From an uncultured Verrucomicrobiota bacterium (GTDB lineage: Bacteria > Verrucomicrobiota > Kiritimatiellia > RFP12 > UBA3636), in assembly GCA_946534105.1 (NCBI GenBank), contig CAMNCG010000006.1, forward strand, positions 1-43,736: a DNA stretch of 43,736 nucleotides, written 5' to 3'. Position numbers and translations under genes: made by a program. The notes below the pieces were generated by a model. It searched no databases. It saw only the letters and a program-made list of their open reading frames with translations, and was not told the origin of the DNA. Below are positions 16,135 to 25,513 of this stretch, piece by piece. How positions within the stretch are numbered: position 1 is the first letter of the stretch; every line of letters starts with the position of its first letter.

Positions 16135-18842
16135 TACCGGAGGATGAACACCGTCGCGGGCAAGTTCTGGCACTCGAAGCAGCCGACGTCGATCCTGTCG
16201 TACATGACGCGCGGATTGCCGGCAAGGTCGAAGGCCGGCAAAAGCGCGAGACCGGAGAGCGTGCCGCCGTTGAACGCGGTGCCGGATGACCGGATGCGGA
16301 AATCACCGCCGGCGAAGTCCTTGAAAAGGGAGAACGCCGTCGCGTCGTCGATGTTGTTCACGTAGGTGCCATGCTCCGCGTCCATCTTGACGGAGGTGTA
16401 TTTCTCCTTGCCGGTTTCGTAGTTCCCGACGACGATGTTGTTGCGGAGGCGGCCATACCAGGTCGTGCAGTGGACGCCGGCTGAATCGTCCTTCAAGGAA
16501 CCTTCCACGGTGTTGGCTACGACGGTGTTGTTTTCGATCTGCGTGTTGTTGTTGCTGCCGCCGAAGCGAATGCCAGCCGCGCCGTCCTTTGCCTCGTCAC
16601 CGCTGGTAATGTAGGTGTTGTAGGCGATCAGGCAGTTGGACACCCGTGCGTTTTGCGCACCATAAGTGATGAACACGGCGCCGCCGGCAAGCCCCTGGTT
16701 GGAGGATGTGCCGACTACGACGTTGTTGGAGATAACGCAGTGGGTGAGCGTGGCCGCGCCGGCGATCGCAACGCCGCCGCCGGCTCCGTTGCTGCCGTCG
16801 GCTACGGCGATGCCGCCCCGGATCACGCAGTTGGAGACGACGCCGGTCACGAGCCGCAGATTGCCGCCGTTCTCGTTCCTGACGCGCCCGTCCTCGATGG
16901 TGATGTTCTCGATGCGCCCGGCCGCATTGTTCATTTCAAGGGTGCGGTGGTAGTATGAGTTCGTCGTCACTGAGGTGTTGCGGACGATGACTGCCTCCGG
17001 CGTGTCGCCGAGACCGCGCAGCGTGAGCGCCTTGTTGAAGGAAATCTGGTCTGTCGTCTCGTAGATGCCCTCGCCAATCAGCAGCGTGTAGCCGTCGAGC
17101 GCCTCGGAGACGGCCGTCTTCAGCGAGGAATATCCTGTTGCGGCGCTGTCGTAGGGGAACGCCTGTCCGGCCGTGTTGCCGGCAGTCACGTAAACCGTGG
17201 AGGACGCCACGCGCACGTATCCATCGTAAACCATCGTGGCCGTCTCGCCATCCTCGCATTCGCTGTCCGCCGTGATTGTGACGGTATAGACGCCGGGGTT
17301 GGCGTAGGCGTGGGAAATCGTCGATTCCGAGGTCGATTCGGTCGCGGAACCGTCGCCGAAGTTATAGGTGAACGTGACCGTATCGGGATCGGGGGAGTTC
17401 TCGACGACATGCGAGAACGTGACGGTGGCCGGGGCGAAAACCTGGCTGTAGGTCGCGCCTTCGATGCGCACGGTCATGTCGGGCTTCTGGTATTCGTAGC
17501 AGCCGATATCGACATCGCCGCTGGCGCGCGGATTGCCGGCGAGGTCCGTTGCGGAGGCAGACGCGCCGCGTGGGTCGGAGATGCCCGCATCGACGAGTGC
17601 GCCGCCCGGAGCAGGGGAGTAATCGCCATTTGCGTAATCCGCAAAGACGGAATCGACGATAAGAGCGAGCGACGTGAATGCGTTCGTGGCAAAGCGCCCA
17701 TTGTCCTCTGAAAGGGCGCAATTCAGGAACTCCGCCGTGGATGAATTCGGCATGTTGCCATCCCATTCGTCGACGGTTCCGTTCTTCGTGTTGCCGAACA
17801 CTATGGTGTTGAAGATGTGTTGCGTGGCGCTCCATGCCCAGACGCCGTAAGGCTCGTTGTCAACGATGGTGCAGTTGTAGAGGTATGATGTCCCGCCGAG
17901 CAGGACGCCGCCGCATTCGCTGCCTTCGACGAGGCAGTCCTCAACGCGCGCCGAAGAGCTGTAAACGCAAAGGCTGCCGCCGTTGTAGGCGGTATGGACG
18001 CCGCCAATGAGATGGCAGCGAGACATCTTCGCCGAGCTGTCCATATAGACGTTGGCGCCTTTTTTGTCGCCGGAGGTCGCCGTATTCGTGCCGCCGGAAA
18101 TCACGCAGTCTTCCATCGTGCCGGAACCATTCATGCGCACGTTGCCGCCATCATTCACCGAAGTGCCGCCGGAAATCTGGCACTTCGCCATCGTTCCGTT
18201 GTATTGGAAGACATTGCCGCCGACGTTGTCGCAGATGCCGCCGGTGATTGTGCAGTCGCGGACGGTGCCGGCGTCAAGATAGACGTTGCCGCCGCGCTTG
18301 GTGGCGTGGCCGCCGGAAATGGCGCAATCGACGACGAGTGACGAGCCGTTGACGTAGAGGTTGCCGCCCTCGGTGTTGGCGGAGCCGTTCTTCGCCGTGC
18401 CGTCGCGGATGACGCAGTTCGTCACCGTGCCGCCGGACATCTCGATGGCGCCGCCCTTGTCGGCCTTGTAGGTGCCTTCGCCGACAACCGTCACCTTCTC
18501 TACCCATGACCCCGCCGCCATGCGGAGCGTGCGGTAGGTGCCGGCGGAGCGGATCACGACTTCGTCGCGCGTTTCGCCGGTGCCGACGAGCCTGGCCGCG
18601 AGATTCGGCCCCCACTGCGTCGTCGTCTCGTAGTCGCCCGGAGCGACGAAAATCGTGTCTTCGGCCGTGGCGCAGGCGACCGCCTGGTCGATTGTTGCGA
18701 ACGGCGTTTCGGCGGAGGATCCGTCGTTGCCGTCGTTGCCGGTCGTGGAAACGTAGTAGTCGGCGGCGCGGGCCGCGCCGGCCGCGGCGAACGCCGCGAA
18801 GGCCGCTGCGGCGCAGGACGCCGCGGGGTGTCGAGTCTTCAT
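16134..18842 (-). CDS. Secreted right-handed beta-helix protein with central PKD domain
   Basis: This 902-residue protein starts with a signal peptide (about 1-27, ending ARAAD) and then DUF1565-like YYVSTTGNDGNDGSSAETPF. A first beta-helix (about 60-420) has coils marked by Cys at 143, 173, 197, 221, 246, 276 and 303, each in a CxIxGG-like turn. A PKD domain follows (about 465-545, NFGDGSA and HAYANPGVYTVTITA), then a second beta-helix. A LAGNPR...D(I/V)GC(Y/F)E cassette (choice-of-anchor Q type) closes both halves, near 434-451 and at the C-terminus. It probably acts at the cell surface in polysaccharide binding or cleavage; no lyase active site is recognised. It is less GC-rich than its neighbours. 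It leads the six-gene cluster. Confidence 0.85.
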   Translation of the reverse strand: MKTRHPAASCAAAAFAAFAAAGAARAADYYVSTTGNDGNDGSSAETPFATIDQAVACATAEDTIFVAPGDYETTTQWGPNLAARLVGTGETRDEVVIRSAGTYRTLRMAAGSWVEKVTVVGEGTYKADKGGAIEMSGGTVTNCVIRDGTAKNGSANTEGGNLYVNGSSLVVDCAISGGHATKRGGNVYLDAGTVRDCTITGGICDNVGGNVFQYNGTMAKCQISGGTSVNDGGNVRMNGSGTMEDCVISGGTNTATSGDKKGANVYMDSSAKMSRCHLIGGVHTAYNGGSLCVYSSSARVEDCLVEGSECGGVLLGGTSYLYNCTIVDNEPYGVWAWSATQHIFNTIVFGNTKNGTVDEWDGNMPNSSTAEFLNCALSEDNGRFATNAFTSLALIVDSVFADYANGDYSPAPGGALVDAGISDPRGASASATDLAGNPRASGDVDIGCYEYQKPDMTVRIEGATYSQVFAPATVTFSHVVENSPDPDTVTFTYNFGDGSATESTSESTISHAYANPGVYTVTITADSECEDGETATMVYDGYVRVASSTVYVTAGNTAGQAFPYDSAATGYSSLKTAVSEALDGYTLLIGEGIYETTDQISFNKALTLRGLGDTPEAVIVRNTSVTTNSYYHRTLEMNNAAGRIENITIEDGRVRNENGGNLRLVTGVVSNCVIRGGIAVADGSNGAGGGVAIAGAATLTHCVISNNVVVGTSSNQGLAGGAVFITYGAQNARVSNCLIAYNTYITSGDEAKDGAAGIRFGGSNNNTQIENNTVVANTVEGSLKDDSAGVHCTTWYGRLRNNIVVGNYETGKEKYTSVKMDAEHGTYVNNIDDATAFSLFKDFAGGDFRIRSSGTAFNGGTLSGLALLPAFDLAGNPRVMYDRIDVGCFECQNLPATVFILR

Positions 18843-18919
18843 CTTGTGAACCTTTCTCAGTTCTCGGGGATGGTGGTTTGGTTGTGGTGACGGGGGACCG
18901 GTGTCTCACGGTAGCCGTC

Positions 18920-18947
18920 AAAAAAGGGAGTCTAGCACGAGACTCTC
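18920..18947 (-). terminator. Rho-independent terminator after addA
   Basis: On the minus strand GAGTCT (18940-18945), loop CGTGCT and AGACTC (18928-18933) form a stem that extends by a G-T and a G-C pair. Six U follow (18920-18925). It lies 32 bp past the addA stop and shares its sequence with the promoter of the next operon. Confidence 0.75.
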
Positions 18948-18957
18948 CTTCGGTCAA
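18929..18957 (-). promoter_or_regulatory. Promoter of the carbohydrate cluster
   Basis: On the minus strand TTGACC (18952-18957), a 17-nt spacer and TAGACT (18929-18934) form a good promoter; the spacer ends in TGC, giving an extended -10. The initiation site (about 18922) falls inside the addA terminator. The leader to the beta-helix ATG at 18842 is about 80 nt. Confidence 0.65.
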
Positions 18958-18978
18958 GCGCGATTTTGCGCTTTGCGG

Positions 18979-21900
18979 TTACGCTTCCCTGGCGGTGCCG
19001 GTGTCGGCGAGAAGGAGGGTCGTGCGGATGCGGTCGGCGGGAAGTCCGCAGAGGCTGGCGAGCGCGTCGCGGTAGGATGCCATCTGCCCGGCGTATTCGC
19101 TCCGCATCCGCTCCTCGAACTTCGCGACGGATTCTCCCTTCCACCGGCGGTTGGTCTTGAAGTCGTAGAGGTCGGCGCGGGGGCCGTCCTCCCCGTCGCG
19201 GAAGACGACGCGGTCGAACTGGCCGGTCTCCCAGACTTCCTCCGCGCCGTTTCCGACGATCCGTTCGTAGCCGCGTTCGCGCCAGACGGTGGCGCCGGCG
19301 GTCCGCGCGAACGCTTCGCTCCAGGCTCCTCCCCGACGCAGGATTTCCTTCTCTCTCTCGTCTTTCGGCGCGGCGGGATCGATCCATTCGATCGCGGCGT
19401 AGGCGGCGTGCTCGTCGAGGCCGCGGCGCGCGGCGGATCCGCGGGTGACGTCTCCGGCGGCAAACCACCGCGACACTTCGGTCCGAACGCCGCGGTGGCC
19501 GGAGGCTCCCTCCGACGAAGGCGTTCCGTGCCGGACGCGGGAACGGACGCCTCCGTGCGTCCACGCCGTCCGGGCCGCGGGCGGCGCGGCGTCCGCAGCC
19601 GATCCGTCCTTTTCGGATTCCCTCCGCGCGAAGACCGGAGGCGCGCCAACGGCGTGCAACACGCTTCGGGAGCCGCACGTCTGGAGCGTCGATCCGGCGA
19701 AGGGGCGCAGGAGGAGGTCTCCGATTCCGCGGCCTTCGGAAGTCCGGGCTTCCTTTCCGGAATCGCCGGACTTTCGTCTCGCCACGAAGACGAAGGTCGA
19801 TTTCCTGGCCCGCGTGAGCGCGACGTACCACGTGCGGAGCGTTTCGAGAAGCCGTCCGTCGGACGCTTCCTTCCAGGCCGCGCGCGTCGTTTTGTTGGCG
19901 AGGGCCGTTTCTTCCGGAAGCGACTCGAGAAACCAGCCTTCTCCGAAGAGAGGCGATTTCGGTTTGGGTCCGAGGATGTTCCCGTCTTCCACGACGGGAA
20001 CGACGACATGGTCGATGGAAAGGCCCTTGGAGCGGTGGATCGTGAGGATGCGGATCACGTCCGGCGAGGCGGCGGTCTCGCGGTCGGAGACGGTCTCCAG
20101 GTATTCGTGGAAGGCCCCGATCCCGCCGATGGCGTCCGGGCGTTCTTCGAACCGGACGCCCTCCCGGACGAGATCGTCGAGCCGCATCCGCGACCGGCGG
20201 TCGAGCGCGGGCCGCCCGTTTCCGTCCTTCGCGTCCTTCAAGGCGCCGACGATTTTCCGGAGCGTCCGCGCCAGCCCGAGGCGCGAAAGCAACTCTGCGA
20301 CTTTTTCGGAAACCGCTTCCGCGGAGGCGCCGTCTCCGAACTCGGCGTCGGGAAACACGGTACGCCGGACGGGGAAAAGCGTCTCGACAACCTCCCGGGA
20401 AAAGCGGTCCTCCGGATGTTCGGCGAGACGGAGCAGTTCGAGAACGGCGCGGACGGCCACGCAGTCAAGCACACCGCCCTTTCCCTCCCAGACGACGGGC
20501 AGGGGAGGCTTTCCGTCCCGGTCCAGCTTTCGCAGCCGTTCCGCAAGGTAGAGCCCGTCGGCGTTGTTCCGAACGAGAATGCCGACCGTTTCCGCGCTTC
20601 CGGCCGCTTCGTGCCGTTCCCAGAATTCGCGGACGAAATCGCAAAGCGTCGGCGCGAGGTCGCGCATGGACCGGCTCGGCCTGGCCGCTTCGTCTTCGTC
20701 GTTCTTCTCCCCGGAGCCGCCATCGTCCTTGACGGCCGTTCCGCCGTTCTCGCCGGGGACCGCGATTTCGACGTAATCGCCTTCCCCCTTCGCCTGATGA
20801 CCCTTTTCGGGCCAGCAGACGTCGCGCCAGAGCCGGACGCCGCCGGGACACGCGCCGTCGGCGAATCCGGCCACGTTTTCCGGTCCGAAGACCGCGTTGA
20901 CGAATTCGGCGGTGTTCTTTCCGTAGCGGTGGGAAAGATCGAGCGATTCGATCCGGCCGCCGCCGCCCTCGACGTATGCGATCAGATCCTCGAAGGGCCG
21001 GTCGTTGCCGCCGCGCCAGCCGTAGATCGACTGCTTGAAGTCGCCGACGGCCATGACGCTGCCCGCCGCCTCCTTCACGAGAGCGCGGAGGCAGTCCCAC
21101 TGCGCCATGCTGGTGTCCTGGAATTCGTCCAGCGCCCAGTGGTCGAAGCGGGAATCGAGCCGGAACTGGAGATTCCGCAGGCAGACACGCCCGTTTTCGT
21201 CCATCGCCGCCCGAGCCTGGCTTCGGGTGAAATCGTCGAACGAAAGCCGTCCCGTGCCCCGCCCGGCCCGGTCGTAGGCCTCGGCGGCGGCCGAGGCGAG
21301 GCGCAGCTTCGCCGCCGTGGCCCCGAGCCGCGCGTTCAGCGCGACGGCGGCCAGGTAGCCGACGGCGGCGCGGATCGCCGCGGCGCCTTCCGCCCCGCAG
21401 TCGAAGGGGACCTGCCTGTTCCTAAGCGTCAGGCCCTCCATCGCCGTCGCCTCCGGTCGTTCGTGGAAAAACCGGAGGATTTCGCCAATCTTGTTTTTCG
21501 GGAAAACGTCCGACGATCCGTCGTATCCGCCGACCCATTTGCGGATGTCCTCGACGAACTTCGTCCCCTGCGGTCCGTCGACGCGGAGGACCGACAGGTC
21601 CGGCTTCCGCAGGGCCTCGTCGATGCCGAGTGCGCGGCGCATCGAGTCCTCCGTCCACGTCCCGGCCTCGGGATGTTCCCGCAGGAACGGGAGCAGGGGG
21701 GGCAGGATCTTCCGGATCTTCGGAAGGCAGGCTCGCACGGTCTGCGCCTTCTGCGTCGCGAGAAAATCGCGGCGGATGGCGTCCCTGTCCCTCCGCGAGG
21801 CGGAAAGAATCTCCGCCACGGCGCCGTCGGCGGCCCGCTTCTCCCCGTAACGGTCGAGAACGGAGAGTTCGCGCTGGAAGCCCATTTCGAGCGGGAAGCT

Positions 21901-22329
21901 GCGGACGATGCGCTGGATGAAACTGTCAAGCGTGGCGATGGCGTCGAGATGCTGCGCGTCGAGAACCCGGCGCAGGAGTCCCGCGAAGAACGTGGCGTCC
22001 CGCCCGGCGACCTTGGCGCGGGCCTCCTTCCGACGCTCCGGGGGAAGCCCTTCGAGGAGATGTTCCGCCTCTTCCGCGGCGGCCTTCCTTCGGGCCGCTT
22101 CGATTTCGGTCGCGCTCCGATTCTCGGTCGCCACGCCTGCGCCGGAGGCCAGCCAGAGGCGTTCGAGAATCTTGTCGTAGATTTCCTGCGCGGCGGCGCG
22201 GGAGAACGTCAGGGCGAGGATTCGTCCGGGCTCGACGCCGTCGAAGACGAGGAGCTGGAGGTAGCGCGTGGCGATGGCGAAGGTCTTGCCCGTTCCGGCG
22301 GAGGCCTTGATGACGAGATTGCCGTTCAT
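18979..22329 (-). CDS. addA: ATP-dependent helicase/nuclease subunit A (AddA)
   Basis: This 1116-residue UvrD/Rep-like helicase processes double-strand DNA ends for recombination together with AddB. Walker A is KASAGTGKT (8-16), Walker B/motif II is LDEFQDTS, motif III is GDFKQSIYGWRGG, motif V is TIHRSKGLSIDHVVVP and motif VI is YVALTRARK. Near the C-terminus ADLYDFKTNRRW carries the DxK core of a RecB-type PD-(D/E)XK nuclease. The start ATG overlaps the addB stop (ATGA). A rho-independent terminator follows. Confidence 0.92.
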   Translation of the reverse strand: MNGNLVIKASAGTGKTFAIATRYLQLLVFDGVEPGRILALTFSRAAAQEIYDKILERLWLASGAGVATENRSATEIEAARRKAAAEEAEHLLEGLPPERRKEARAKVAGRDATFFAGLLRRVLDAQHLDAIATLDSFIQRIVRSFPLEMGFQRELSVLDRYGEKRAADGAVAEILSASRRDRDAIRRDFLATQKAQTVRACLPKIRKILPPLLPFLREHPEAGTWTEDSMRRALGIDEALRKPDLSVLRVDGPQGTKFVEDIRKWVGGYDGSSDVFPKNKIGEILRFFHERPEATAMEGLTLRNRQVPFDCGAEGAAAIRAAVGYLAAVALNARLGATAAKLRLASAAAEAYDRAGRGTGRLSFDDFTRSQARAAMDENGRVCLRNLQFRLDSRFDHWALDEFQDTSMAQWDCLRALVKEAAGSVMAVGDFKQSIYGWRGGNDRPFEDLIAYVEGGGGRIESLDLSHRYGKNTAEFVNAVFGPENVAGFADGACPGGVRLWRDVCWPEKGHQAKGEGDYVEIAVPGENGGTAVKDDGGSGEKNDEDEAARPSRSMRDLAPTLCDFVREFWERHEAAGSAETVGILVRNNADGLYLAERLRKLDRDGKPPLPVVWEGKGGVLDCVAVRAVLELLRLAEHPEDRFSREVVETLFPVRRTVFPDAEFGDGASAEAVSEKVAELLSRLGLARTLRKIVGALKDAKDGNGRPALDRRSRMRLDDLVREGVRFEERPDAIGGIGAFHEYLETVSDRETAASPDVIRILTIHRSKGLSIDHVVVPVVEDGNILGPKPKSPLFGEGWFLESLPEETALANKTTRAAWKEASDGRLLETLRTWYVALTRARKSTFVFVARRKSGDSGKEARTSEGRGIGDLLLRPFAGSTLQTCGSRSVLHAVGAPPVFARRESEKDGSAADAAPPAARTAWTHGGVRSRVRHGTPSSEGASGHRGVRTEVSRWFAAGDVTRGSAARRGLDEHAAYAAIEWIDPAAPKDEREKEILRRGGAWSEAFARTAGATVWRERGYERIVGNGAEEVWETGQFDRVVFRDGEDGPRADLYDFKTNRRWKGESVAKFEERMRSEYAGQMASYRDALASLCGLPADRIRTTLLLADTGTAREA

Positions 22330-25300
22330 GTCCTCGCCCCCTTTTCGGCGAAGTCCGCGAGCCGTTTCTCCTGCTCGGCCAGCCAGGGCGAGCCCTTCAG
22401 GTCGCCCTCGACCGAATTGAGGACGATTTCCGCCAAGTCGTACTGCAGGGCGTTTTCCGGCCCCGGGGGCCAGAAGAGGTTGGCGCGGATGGCGCGGATG
22501 GCGCGTCGCGCCGTGTCAAGCGCGTCGCGCGCCGTGTCGAGGAGCCGGACCGGTCCGGCGCGGAACGGTTCGGTCTCGTGCGAACTGCCGAACACCCGGG
22601 CGTCTTCGGCGTTTGCCCCGAGGACGAGATAGCACAGATCGGCGATCCGGCCGCGGTATCGGTCGGGATCGAGCGCTTCGAGGCAGCGCGCGTAGAGCGG
22701 AAGCTGGACGGAAAGAAGGCGCCTCGGGCTCGCGTTGGCCCGGAGCGTCCCGTCGTTCTTGAGGTCGCCCGGCAGGGACACCGTCGGAAGGGCGAGGCGC
22801 TCCGCGTAGCCGGCCTGCGCCGCGCCGCTCGAAAAGACGTGGGCGCGGGCTTTTTCCTCGTCGTCCCATGTCTTGTAGTCGATGAGGCGGTAGCCGACGC
22901 CCTCCTTGACGTCGATGCGGTCGACGGAGCCCTTGATCCGGACGTCGCACCCCTCCTCTCCCGCGAACGGGCGGACGAGGAAGCGCTTCTCCGGGACTTC
23001 CGCGATGCGCCAGCCTTCCGCCGCCCAGTGGGCCTGAATGCCGGCGAACCATTCGAGCCGGCGCCGCAGGGAATCGAGCTGGATGCGGAGGTTCTGGCTC
23101 CGTCCGAAGTCCCGGACGATGCCGTCGAAGATCCCGAACAGCGACTTCCGGATTTCTTCCTCGTCAGCCAGTTGCCCCTCCCCGGCGGCGGTGCGTTCGA
23201 GCTGCCGGTTCGCGTAGAGCTCCAGCGTCCGGTGGAGGAGCGACCCGAAGTCGTTTGCCTCGAGCTCCTCCTTCTCCTCGGTTTTCCGCATCCCGAGGCC
23301 GAAGGTCAGAAGGTAGCCGAGGGGATTGGCGAGCCATGCGTCGATCGCGGAAGGGGAGAGGTGCCCCTCCGGATCTTCCTCGGAGGCGCCCTGGAGGGGG
23401 GCCGAGTCCGGCAGGTTCGGCCGCCACGCTTCCGCCACGATCCGGGGGGCGCGCGGCTCGTCGGGCGGCAGGGCGCCGAAGAGCCGCTTCGTCCGGGCGG
23501 CCAGTTCCCCGTCGCGCACGAGGAAGAGCAGACGGCTGGGCTTGTGGATGTCGCCCTCGTCGCTCGTCCGCGCGTAGTAGGCGCGCACGTCGCCCGGGTG
23601 CCGGGAGGCGAGGAGCGAGGAAAGGAGAAACGCGTCGCGGGCGAGGCGACGGTCGTTGGAGGGCAGACCGAGCGCGTTGCGGAGTTTCTCCGGCAGGAAC
23701 ACGTGCCCGGTCACCGTGTCGGGGACGCAGCCTTCGCGGAACCCGGCCAGGGCGATCTTGTCGTTGGGGCTCCAGGCCAGTTCGAGCCAGCCGTCCGTCG
23801 TCAGGGAGTCCGGCGCGTCCGGTTCCAGCGAATAGACGGCGTCGGCCAGAAATTTCCGGAGCAGAGCCGTGCGCCCGGCGCCGTCCAGTCCGAGAGCGGG
23901 CACCACGTCGCCGTCGAAACCGGCCAGGACGCCGTCCAGCGCGTCGATCGCGGCGGCGAATTCCCGGTCGCCGGGTGCGTTGCCGAGAATCCGGCCCTTG
24001 TAAAGGGATCCCAGCGCGCTTCGGAGGAATGCGACCGGGTCCGTCCCGTCGCCGCCGTCCTTCCGCGCGGCGCGGAGCCATCGGGCCATCCGGTCCGCGG
24101 CGGCGGCGAGGTCCCGGACGGCCCGGCGCTCGGACTCCCGCGCGAATCCGTCCGGATTCCACGCTCCGGGAGCCGGAACGGTCGTCGGAAGCTTCGCGTT
24201 GCGGTACAGGTCGAGCCCCTCCAGGACGCGCTCGCGGCACGGGGCGTCCCTCCCCCTTGTGAGGAAGCGCATCACGTCGTCTTCCCGCATCAGTCCGGCG
24301 AGGTCGTCCCACGACCCTTCTCCGGGGAGGGCGTGAAGCGCGAGCAGCCGTCCGGCGATGCGGCCGAGCGAGGAGGCGGAAAGGCGGAATTTCTCCGGAT
24401 CGTGCAATTCGTATCCTCGGGCCGGAAAGGCGGCCGAAAGCCCTTCGAAGAGATTTTCGTCGCACAGGCCGAGCGACGGGGGCTGCAGCCCGGTGGCCGC
24501 GTCGGGAAAGTCCGCCGCGATCGCCTTCGCGAGTTTGCCGTCGGAGGCGGCGCAGACGACATCCTCGTCCGCGAGGGGGAGGATCGGCCGGGCGTCGCCC
24601 GTCCATCGTTCGGGCAGGGGCCGGCCCCATTCGTCGAACCGATCCGCCTCCGTCTCCGCGCAATGAAGCAGGACGACGATTTCAAGCGCATGGCGCTGCC
24701 CGGCCAGCACGTCGTGGAGGACGGGAATCGGATCGGCCAGCGCCGGCAGGACGACCGTGGAGATTTCCCCGGGCAGCGGGGCCGGGGCCGTCTTCGCCAG
24801 ATGGACGCATTCGGCCGGATGGCGGATGCCCCTCTCGCGGAGGAACGCGAAAAACGCCGCCTCCAGTTCCGCGAGTTCGTTCCAGCGCTCCACCTCGTCG
24901 CCGAGCGCCTCTTCCAGAACCGGCCGGGCCCGTTCGTTCCTCGGGACGTCCCCCATGAGCAGACCTCCCGCGCCGAGGATGCGCCAGATGTCGCGGAGCT
25001 GGTCGAAGAGGGAGAAGGCGGCGTCACCGTCATCCAGCGCTTCCGGGCGGAACAGGTGCGTCCATTCCCGGACTTCCGTGACGCGGCCGTTCTCGACGCG
25101 CCGGGCCGGCCGTTCGCGCACGAAGGCGAGAAACGCCGCCGCGAGCTCGGCGTCCGTCGCCGGGCGCGGCGTCCGGTCCGCCGGAACGGCCAGCTGCATC
25201 GGCTGCACGACCCGGGGCGGGACGACGCCCCGGGGAAACCGTCGCGCGAGCGCGAACCGGAGTCGTCGGCCGCTCTGCGCCGTCGGCACGACGACGCAGA

Positions 25301-25430
25301 CGTGGGCGAGGGACTTCGCGCCGGACGGATCGTCGCGGAGGCGATTCTCCGCCAGCCACCCGGAGACGGCCTCCACCAGTTTTCGGGAGGGGTGGAGGCA
25401 CACGCGTTCGACCGGGTTCATGCCAAACAT
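22326..25430 (-). CDS. addB: AddB-like helicase-exonuclease subunit (PD-(D/E)XK family)
   Basis: The protein is 1034 residues. The N-terminal part (VCVVVPTAQSGRRLRFAL) is helicase-like but has no Walker A motif, so it is probably an inactive motor that recognises DNA, as in proteobacterial AddB. The C-terminal part has an intact nuclease motif, GSVDRID followed by YRLIDYKTW. The cysteines that hold an Fe-S cluster in Bacillus AddB are not evident. The ATG at 25430 is used; a second in-frame ATG at 25421 is possible, and neither has a strong Shine-Dalgarno sequence. It is translationally coupled to addA. Confidence 0.86.
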   Translation of the reverse strand: MFGMNPVERVCLHPSRKLVEAVSGWLAENRLRDDPSGAKSLAHVCVVVPTAQSGRRLRFALARRFPRGVVPPRVVQPMQLAVPADRTPRPATDAELAAAFLAFVRERPARRVENGRVTEVREWTHLFRPEALDDGDAAFSLFDQLRDIWRILGAGGLLMGDVPRNERARPVLEEALGDEVERWNELAELEAAFFAFLRERGIRHPAECVHLAKTAPAPLPGEISTVVLPALADPIPVLHDVLAGQRHALEIVVLLHCAETEADRFDEWGRPLPERWTGDARPILPLADEDVVCAASDGKLAKAIAADFPDAATGLQPPSLGLCDENLFEGLSAAFPARGYELHDPEKFRLSASSLGRIAGRLLALHALPGEGSWDDLAGLMREDDVMRFLTRGRDAPCRERVLEGLDLYRNAKLPTTVPAPGAWNPDGFARESERRAVRDLAAAADRMARWLRAARKDGGDGTDPVAFLRSALGSLYKGRILGNAPGDREFAAAIDALDGVLAGFDGDVVPALGLDGAGRTALLRKFLADAVYSLEPDAPDSLTTDGWLELAWSPNDKIALAGFREGCVPDTVTGHVFLPEKLRNALGLPSNDRRLARDAFLLSSLLASRHPGDVRAYYARTSDEGDIHKPSRLLFLVRDGELAARTKRLFGALPPDEPRAPRIVAEAWRPNLPDSAPLQGASEEDPEGHLSPSAIDAWLANPLGYLLTFGLGMRKTEEKEELEANDFGSLLHRTLELYANRQLERTAAGEGQLADEEEIRKSLFGIFDGIVRDFGRSQNLRIQLDSLRRRLEWFAGIQAHWAAEGWRIAEVPEKRFLVRPFAGEEGCDVRIKGSVDRIDVKEGVGYRLIDYKTWDDEEKARAHVFSSGAAQAGYAERLALPTVSLPGDLKNDGTLRANASPRRLLSVQLPLYARCLEALDPDRYRGRIADLCYLVLGANAEDARVFGSSHETEPFRAGPVRLLDTARDALDTARRAIRAIRANLFWPPGPENALQYDLAEIVLNSVEGDLKGSPWLAEQEKRLADFAEKGART

Positions 25431-25513
25431 TCCGCTTGGGAGGCCGACTTGCCGTTTTGCGCGATGAGGATCGGACGATGGGGGCGGGGCGTGCGGGCGG
25501 CGGCGCCGCGCCG

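Noticed and set aside
18901-22632. Long rightward open frame opposite addA
   Set aside because: Same reason: addA on the minus strand has all helicase motifs, and the antisense product has none.
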